A stretch of 64,000 bases of DNA from Streptomyces sp. SA15 (GTDB taxonomy: Bacteria > Actinomycetota > Actinomycetes > Streptomycetales > Streptomycetaceae), in assembly GCF_002291145.1 (NCBI RefSeq), contig NZ_NTGE01000109.1, positions 1 to 64,000 of the forward strand. Reading direction: 5' to 3'. Below, one piece after another: positions 59,642-64,000 of the stretch. Every line of letters begins with the position of its first letter. Position 1 is the stretch's first letter. The position numbers were made by a program, and so were the translations under genes. The notes below the pieces were generated by a model that searched no databases, had not been told where the DNA came from, and was given only the letters and a program-made list of their open reading frames with translations.

Positions 59642-59803
59642 ACGTGCCCCTTGATGAGATTGCCGGAAGCACGACAGCTTCTCGGCGCGTGCGCTGGCCC
59701 TGACATCAATTCTGCCGGATACCACTGACAACCGTGCCGCGCCGTGGAAACCAAGACGTTACGGCGGGGCTGTCACGGCCGTATCGACGCCGCATCGACG
59801 TCC

Positions 59804-59956
59804 CGATCGACATCCCCTCGGCCTCCCGATTGACATCCCCTCGGCCTCCCGATTGACTCCCACTGGTCCAGACCGCACGGTGATCTGCGCCACAGACGCG
59901 ACGCTGACAGCACTCGGATACGACGCCCCAGACATTCGATACGACGCCCCAGACAT
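59804..59956. repeat. Two sets of tandem repeats upstream of the SIS gene
   Basis: A 23-bp unit (CGATYGACATCCCCTCGGCC and TCC) occurs at 59804-59826 and 59827-59849, with a partial third copy. A 21-bp period unit (GATACGACGCCCCAGACAT) occurs at 59917-59935 and 59938-59956. Confidence 0.85.
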
Positions 59957-59979
59957 CTGACGCTCCGAAGGGACCCCGC

Positions 59980-60735
59980 ATGAGCGACGGCAAGCTGTCC
60001 GGCCAGTTCTTCGACGCCGCGATCGGCCTGCTGCAACGGGTCCGGGACGAGGAGGCCGAGGCCATCGAGGCGGCCGGCACCCTCCTCGCCGACACCGTCG
60101 CCTCCGGCGGCCGCCTCTTCGCCTTCGGCGCCGGACACTCCTCGCTCGCCGCGCAGGACGTCGTCTACCGCGCGGGCGGCCTCGCCCTGATGAACCTGCT
60201 CGCCGTCCCGGGCGTCGTCGGCGTCGACGTCATGCCGGCCACGCTCGGCTCCGCCCTCGAGCGTGTCGACGGCCTCGCGAGCGCCGTCCTGGACTCCTCG
60301 CCCCTCCGCTCCGGCGACACCCTCGTGATCATCTCCCTCTCCGGGCGCAACGCGCTGCCCGTGGAGATGGCCATCAAGGCCCACGCCCTGGGCGTGAAGG
60401 TGATCGGCGTGACGTCCGTGGCGTACGCCACCGAGACGACGTCACGGCACGTCTCCGGCACGCACCTCAAGGACCACTGCGACATCGTCCTCGACTCGAA
60501 GATCACGGTCGGCGACGCGGAACTCACCCTCGACACCATCCCGGCGCCCTTCGCGCCCGCCTCGACGGTCGTCACCTCGGCGATCCTCCAAGCGGTCATG
60601 GCCACGGCGGCGAGCAACCTGGCCGACCGGGGCATCGAACCGCCATTGCTGCGATCGGGGAACATCGACGGGGGCCACGAGTGGAACGCCCGGGTCATGG
60701 AGCAGTACGGGGACCGGATCTTCTACCTCCGCTGA
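59980..60735 (+). CDS. SIS-domain phosphosugar-binding protein
   Basis: A 251-residue protein with a SIS fold. GRLFAFGAGHSSLAAQDVVYRAGGLALMN, GDTLVIISLSGRNALPVEMAIKAHALGVKVIGVTS and a C-terminal helix with ATAASNLADRGIEPPLLRSGNIDGGHEWN. It resembles the sugar isomerase or N-acetylmuramic acid 6-phosphate etherase-like group. The sugar is unknown. It is divergent from dmdR1. Confidence 0.88.
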   Translation: MSDGKLSGQFFDAAIGLLQRVRDEEAEAIEAAGTLLADTVASGGRLFAFGAGHSSLAAQDVVYRAGGLALMNLLAVPGVVGVDVMPATLGSALERVDGLASAVLDSSPLRSGDTLVIISLSGRNALPVEMAIKAHALGVKVIGVTSVAYATETTSRHVSGTHLKDHCDIVLDSKITVGDAELTLDTIPAPFAPASTVVTSAILQAVMATAASNLADRGIEPPLLRSGNIDGGHEWNARVMEQYGDRIFYLR

Positions 60736-60746
60736 GCCGCAAGACC

Positions 60747-62192
60747 CTATTCCTGACCCAGCTCCCGCCCCGCTTCCCGCCCCAACACCTCGGCCAGATC
60801 CAGCGCGGACGCGATCCGCACCGCCACATCCTCCGCGTACACCGCGTCCCCACGCTCGAACTGACTCCGCCCGGCCCCCCGCAGAAACGTCACGACACCC
60901 AACGTCCGCCCCCGACTCCGCAACACCGCACACAGCGCGTGCACCGCGTCCGCCGGCCACTGCCGGGCCAGCGCCCACTCCCGCGCCTCCGCCGCCGGCA
61001 CCGACCCCACGCTCGCCCGCACCGACCCGGCCCGGTCCACGCACTGCAACGCCGGATGCCCCTCCGCGTACCGCACGGGCAACCCGGCCTGCCCGGTGAT
61101 CAGACTCGGCCCCGGCGCCCCGGAGGGCGTCGCCGCCACCCGCACCAGCCGAACCGAACCCGCCTCCGCCCCGTCCGCCACCGAACCACCCGCCACCCGG
61201 TCGATCAGCGCATGGTCGGCGAACCCGGCCAGCGCGAAGTCCAGATGAACGGTGGCCGCCTCCCCCGGGTCCTCACACTCCGCGGCCGCCCGCGCCGCCC
61301 GGTGCAACTGATTCGTACGGAACCGCAGCAGCGACCCCTCCTGCTCGCCCTGCTTGGCCTCCGTCACATCCTGGAACAGCCAGCCGACACCCAACGGCAC
61401 CGGCTCCTCCGCGAGCGGCGACGCCAGCCGCACGAACCCGCAACGCCAGCAACGCCGCTTCTCGCCCTCCGGCGTCCGCACACTCACCCAGATCTCCGCC
61501 GGCGCGGGCGGCGCGCCCTCCGCCAGCACATGTGTGAGCGCGCTCTCCAACTCCTCCACACCCTGCGCGAGCAACTCCCCCAGAGGCCGCCCCAGCACGG
61601 ACGTACGCCCGATCCCCAGCGCCCGCGCCGCATGCGCGTTCACCACGGCCGGCCGCAGATCGGCGTCGACGAGCACCACACCCCAGCTCGCGTCCTCGAA
61701 CAGCGCCTCACTCAACGCGATCGACCGCTCCAGGTCGATCTGCGCGTGCACCTCACTGAACGCGCAGTACACCCCCGCCGGCTTCCCGTCGGGCCCCCGC
61801 ACGGCCGCCGACTGCGTCCGTACGAGCACCCGCCCGCCGTCCTTGGTCACCAGCGCGAACTCGTTCACCTGCCGCCCCGGGGCGTGCATGGCGGACATCA
61901 GCCGCCCCTCGACCTCCGCGGCATCCGCACTGCGCACCGCCCACCCCGCGAGCCCCTGCCGCCCCACGGCCTCGGCCGCGGTCCACCCCAGAATCCGCTC
62001 CGCCTCACGATTCCAGTGCGTCACCACCCCGTCCGCGTCGAACGCGCACAGGGCAGCGTCCATCCCGTCCAGAAGCGCGGCGAGCAGATCGGACCCACCC
62101 GAGCCCTCCGAACCACCCGAGCCCTCCGGACCGTCCCGCCCGGGCTCCGGCCCGAGTTCGTCCGTGATTCCACTACGCCGGGAAGCACTCAC
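60747..62192 (-). CDS. PAS/GAF-domain sensor protein
   Basis: A 481-residue protein. Gly/Ser-rich residues 1-35 precede a PAS domain (LLDGMDAALCAFDADGVVTHWNREAERILGWTAAEAVG), a second PAS (ALFEDASWGVVLVDADLRPAVVNAHAARALGIGRTSVLG), and a GAF-like part (FRTNQLHRAARAAAECEDPGEAATVHLDFALAGFADHALIDRV...). No catalytic output domain is present, so it probably signals by interaction. GTG start. Confidence 0.85.
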   Translation of the reverse strand: MSASRRSGITDELGPEPGRDGPEGSGGSEGSGGSDLLAALLDGMDAALCAFDADGVVTHWNREAERILGWTAAEAVGRQGLAGWAVRSADAAEVEGRLMSAMHAPGRQVNEFALVTKDGGRVLVRTQSAAVRGPDGKPAGVYCAFSEVHAQIDLERSIALSEALFEDASWGVVLVDADLRPAVVNAHAARALGIGRTSVLGRPLGELLAQGVEELESALTHVLAEGAPPAPAEIWVSVRTPEGEKRRCWRCGFVRLASPLAEEPVPLGVGWLFQDVTEAKQGEQEGSLLRFRTNQLHRAARAAAECEDPGEAATVHLDFALAGFADHALIDRVAGGSVADGAEAGSVRLVRVAATPSGAPGPSLITGQAGLPVRYAEGHPALQCVDRAGSVRASVGSVPAAEAREWALARQWPADAVHALCAVLRSRGRTLGVVTFLRGAGRSQFERGDAVYAEDVAVRIASALDLAEVLGREAGRELGQE

Positions 62193-62341
62193 CTGGACCC
62201 CCTGCCAAGCTGCGTCCGCACGTACGGCGCGTCGGTTCGCTCACTTGCAATCATCTAACTCGAACGTGACGCAGCACACACCCGAGTTCCCACAAGATTG
62301 AAGCAATCGTTGTCCGCCGGAAACGCGACGCCCCCACCAGC

Positions 62342-62596
62342 CTAGGCCGCGGCCGACTCCAACCGCAGGTCAAGCCACAGATCACTCTCGCCGTCCACCA
62401 CATACCGGTCGAACTCCACAAAGCCACGCGCCTCAGCGAACCGGACGCCCTCCACGTTGGCCGCCAGCACACAGGTCTCGATCACCCCGACGCCGAGCAC
62501 GCGCGCGTGCGCGTGCGCGAGCGTTCTCCAGCCGGTAGCGCACTGCGTTGCAAGATCCCGAAGATCAGACACCACCACCGCTCCCCCTCCGCGCAT
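62342..62596 (-). pseudogene. GNAT acetyltransferase C-terminal remnant
   Basis: Only the last part of a GNAT fold is readable (ARVLGVGVIETCVLAANVEGVRFAEARGFVEFDRYVVDGESDLWLDLRL). The N-terminal half with the acetyl-CoA loop is missing. It overlaps the 3' end of the RidA frame by 32 bp. Decayed. Confidence 0.6.
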
Positions 62597-62976
62597 ACAC
62601 CTCGATCTCGAACCGCATACGAGGATCCGCGAGCCCGCACACCATCATCGTCGCCGCCGGCCGCACCGCCCCGAACACCCGCCGCAACACCGGCCAGCAC
62701 GGCTCGAAGTCCTCCCGCTCGGGCAGCAGATACCGCACCCGCACGACATCGGCGAACGAACACCCCGCCTCCGCCAACGCCGCCCCGACGTTACGCAGAC
62801 ACTGCTCGGCCTGTTCGACAACATCGTCGGAGATCGTCATCGTGGCGTAGTCGCACCCGGTCGTCCCCGACACGTGCACCCAGTCCCCCGTCGACCACGG
62901 CGCGTGCGTACCCGATCTGCTCCTCGAAGGTGGACCCGCTGAGAATCGCTCGCCGGGCCGCACTCGTCTCCGTCAT
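62565..62976 (-). pseudogene. RidA-family protein, interrupted by a frameshift
   Basis: The start MTETSAARRAILSGSTFEEQIGYARAVVDG lies in one frame, and the rest (WVHVSGTTGCDYATMTISDDVVEQAEQCLRNVGAALAEAGCSFADVVRVRYLLPEREDFEPCWPVLRRVFG...PAATMMVCGLADPRMRFEIEVYA) in another. Joining them by removing one base from the 5-base homopolymer at 62885-62889 restores VDGDWVHVSG, the usual RidA sequence (enamine/imine deaminase). It may be a sequencing error. Confidence 0.7.
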
Positions 62977-63147
62977 GCGCGGAACGCTAGGTGAGCGGCA
63001 GACATACGTCTAATAGGAATCGCATTAGCAGCAAGATCGGCTGCGCGTTCGACGAATTGGATTCTTTCGCACGAATGAGCGCCATAGGTGGATTCGGCCG
63101 CTCGCCCGCAGCTTGATCGCTAGCGTTTTCGGTACCCGGACGCGCGA

Positions 63148-63361
63148 GGTCAGTCGCTCCCCGACCGCAAGGTTGTCGGCTGACCAGCCCCAGTCATCGA
63201 GATCTGAGGATCAAGGAGGTGCCCTAGATGACTACGTTTCCTGCAGGCGAGCAGACCCACCAGACTGTGCTTCCTCAGCAGCCTGCTCTGGAATCCGTGA
63301 GAGCAGACACCCCTGGGAGCAGGGACGAAACGGCTCACGGACACCCCGCCATCGCGCGGGG
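63148..63361 (+). ncRNA. Candidate omega/HEARO RNA upstream of iscB
   Basis: Several stems fit a structured RNA just before the IscB start: GGTCAG/CTGACC (63148-63185) enclosing CCGAC/GTCGG; AGTCATC (63192-63198) with GATGACT (63227-63233); TCCGTGAG/CTCACGGA (63294-63341); and CCCCGC/GCGGGG (63344-63361). HEARO RNAs (omegaRNA) of IscB lie directly upstream of the protein gene. The guide would lie at or before about 63148. Ends are not defined. Confidence 0.55.
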
Positions 63362-63395
63362 CACCGGCAGGGAACATGGGCGAGGGGAGACCGAC

Positions 63396-64000
63396 GTGCA
63401 AGGCACCAAGCCCCGTCGGCGTCACGTCAAGAACGCTGCCACGGCAGCGGAGGCGGCAGAGAACGGGAGCGGTGACGCTCCCCCGCACAATCCGTCGTAT
63501 TCGGGCGGTGTCGGCGCGAGCAGGGTGTTCGTTCTGTCCAAGGACGGGAAGCCCCTCATGCCCTGCCATCCCGCCCGCGCCCGCGAACTCCTCAGCAAGG
63601 AGAGAGCTGTTGTCGCCCGACAGGCGCCTTTCACCATCCGGTTGAAGGACCGCACTCATGCCGAGTCGGAGGTCGACGGTGTGCAGTTGCGCATCGACCC
63701 CGGCTCCAAAGGAACCGGCCTCGCCCTCACCGACGATAAGAAGGAGCTCGACGGGCAAGGAGCCGTGATTACCATCAGGCGGGGGTTGGTCTCGGTCGAA
63801 CTCCAGCACCGCGGCGAACAGATCCGCCTGTGCATGCGGCAGCGCGCGGGCTACCGGCACAGGCGCCGCTCCGCCAACCACCGCTACCGAGCACCCCGTC
63901 CGGACAACCGGCCCCGTCCAGCAGGATGGCTACCGCCCTCCCTACGCCACCGTGTCGATACCGCCTACTCCTTGGCATCTCGCCTCTGCCGCTACGCACC
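63396..64000 (+). CDS. iscB-like: IscB-like RRXRR/RuvC-HNH OMEGA nuclease, N-terminal part (runs off the right edge)
   Basis: 201 codons are visible. Residues 1-43 are a basic/Ala-rich leader, then VFVLSKDGKPLMPCHPARARELLSKERAVV is the PLMP domain, QLRIDPGSKGTGLALT is the RuvC-I segment with catalytic Asp, and QHRGEQIRLCMRQRAGYRHRRRSANHRYRAPR is the Arg-rich bridge helix (RRXRR). HNH and the other RuvC parts would lie beyond the window. GTG at 63396 has GAGGGGAG 6 bp upstream; GTG 63525 is the shorter alternative. IscB is the ancestor group of Cas9 and is guided by the upstream RNA. Confidence 0.85.
   Translation, partial: MQGTKPRRRHVKNAATAAEAAENGSGDAPPHNPSYSGGVGASRVFVLSKDGKPLMPCHPARARELLSKERAVVARQAPFTIRLKDRTHAESEVDGVQLRIDPGSKGTGLALTDDKKELDGQGAVITIRRGLVSVELQHRGEQIRLCMRQRAGYRHRRRSANHRYRAPRPDNRPRPAGWLPPSLRHRVDTAYSLASRLCRYA

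Noticed and set aside
59954..59968. ATCTGACGCTCCG upstream of the SIS gene, half of the operator motif
   Set aside because: The second arm is missing and the gene is unrelated to the others.

Overview
The window is high-GC actinobacterial DNA and almost certainly Streptomyces. Signs are the codon bias, GTG starts and GTGA/ATGA gene overlaps, a DmdR1-type DtxR regulator, sigma/anti-sigma and STAS genes, and the short GC-rich intergenic palindromes common in that genus. No tRNA, rRNA or CRISPR array was seen. All coordinates and pattern matches were read by eye; no search or folding program was run.

Layout. 1-2643: a Ser/Thr kinase running off the left edge, a glyoxalase-like protein and a TetR regulator. 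2751-9316 and 18113-21889, then 32882-42517: an acyl-CoA/thiolase-type degradation gene set (acyl-CoA dehydrogenases, SCP-x-like thiolase and Zn-ribbon/OB partner, two kinds of acyl-CoA ligase, enoyl-CoA hydratase, SDR, alcohol dehydrogenase, flavin reductase, cyclase-type hydrolase, F420-type reductase). Nine near-identical 20-bp palindromes, consensus ATCTGACGGNNCGTCAGWTT, lie immediately upstream of these genes and define a probable TetR regulon. A toxin-antitoxin pair, PNPOx-like proteins and a GNAT sit among them.

12482-17907: a 5.4-kb integrated element in the 3' end of a flavin monooxygenase (FMO) gene. It carries a large serine integrase, ParA and a partner protein, and decayed phosphotransferase and NACHT genes. 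A 15-bp core is present at both junctions in the same reading frame, and each junction carries a variant of the same FMO C-terminal tail.

21950-32785: a two-component system, two MMPL exporters, an MFS transporter, a GlxA-type AraC regulator and a second MFS gene. 37626-57389: signalling and housekeeping genes: HATPase, EF-hand protein, STAS protein, sigma/anti-sigma pair, purU, a solute-binding lipoprotein, a Pro/Gly-rich membrane protein, a helix-turn-helix/TPR-like regulator, a primase/polymerase-like protein and a two-gene ABC system. 57420-62192: an alpha/beta hydrolase lacking its nucleophile serine, a structured intergenic region, dmdR1, a SIS-domain gene and a PAS/GAF sensor.

62342-64000: a truncated GNAT, a frameshifted RidA gene, then the start of an IscB-like RRXRR gene preceded by several hairpins. 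This fits an OMEGA (HEARO RNA plus IscB) locus cut by the window end.

The main points of interest are the palindrome regulon, the element that swaps tails with its target gene, and the OMEGA locus. Two frameshifts (integrase, RidA) fall in 5-base homopolymers, so sequencing error must be excluded before treating them as biology.
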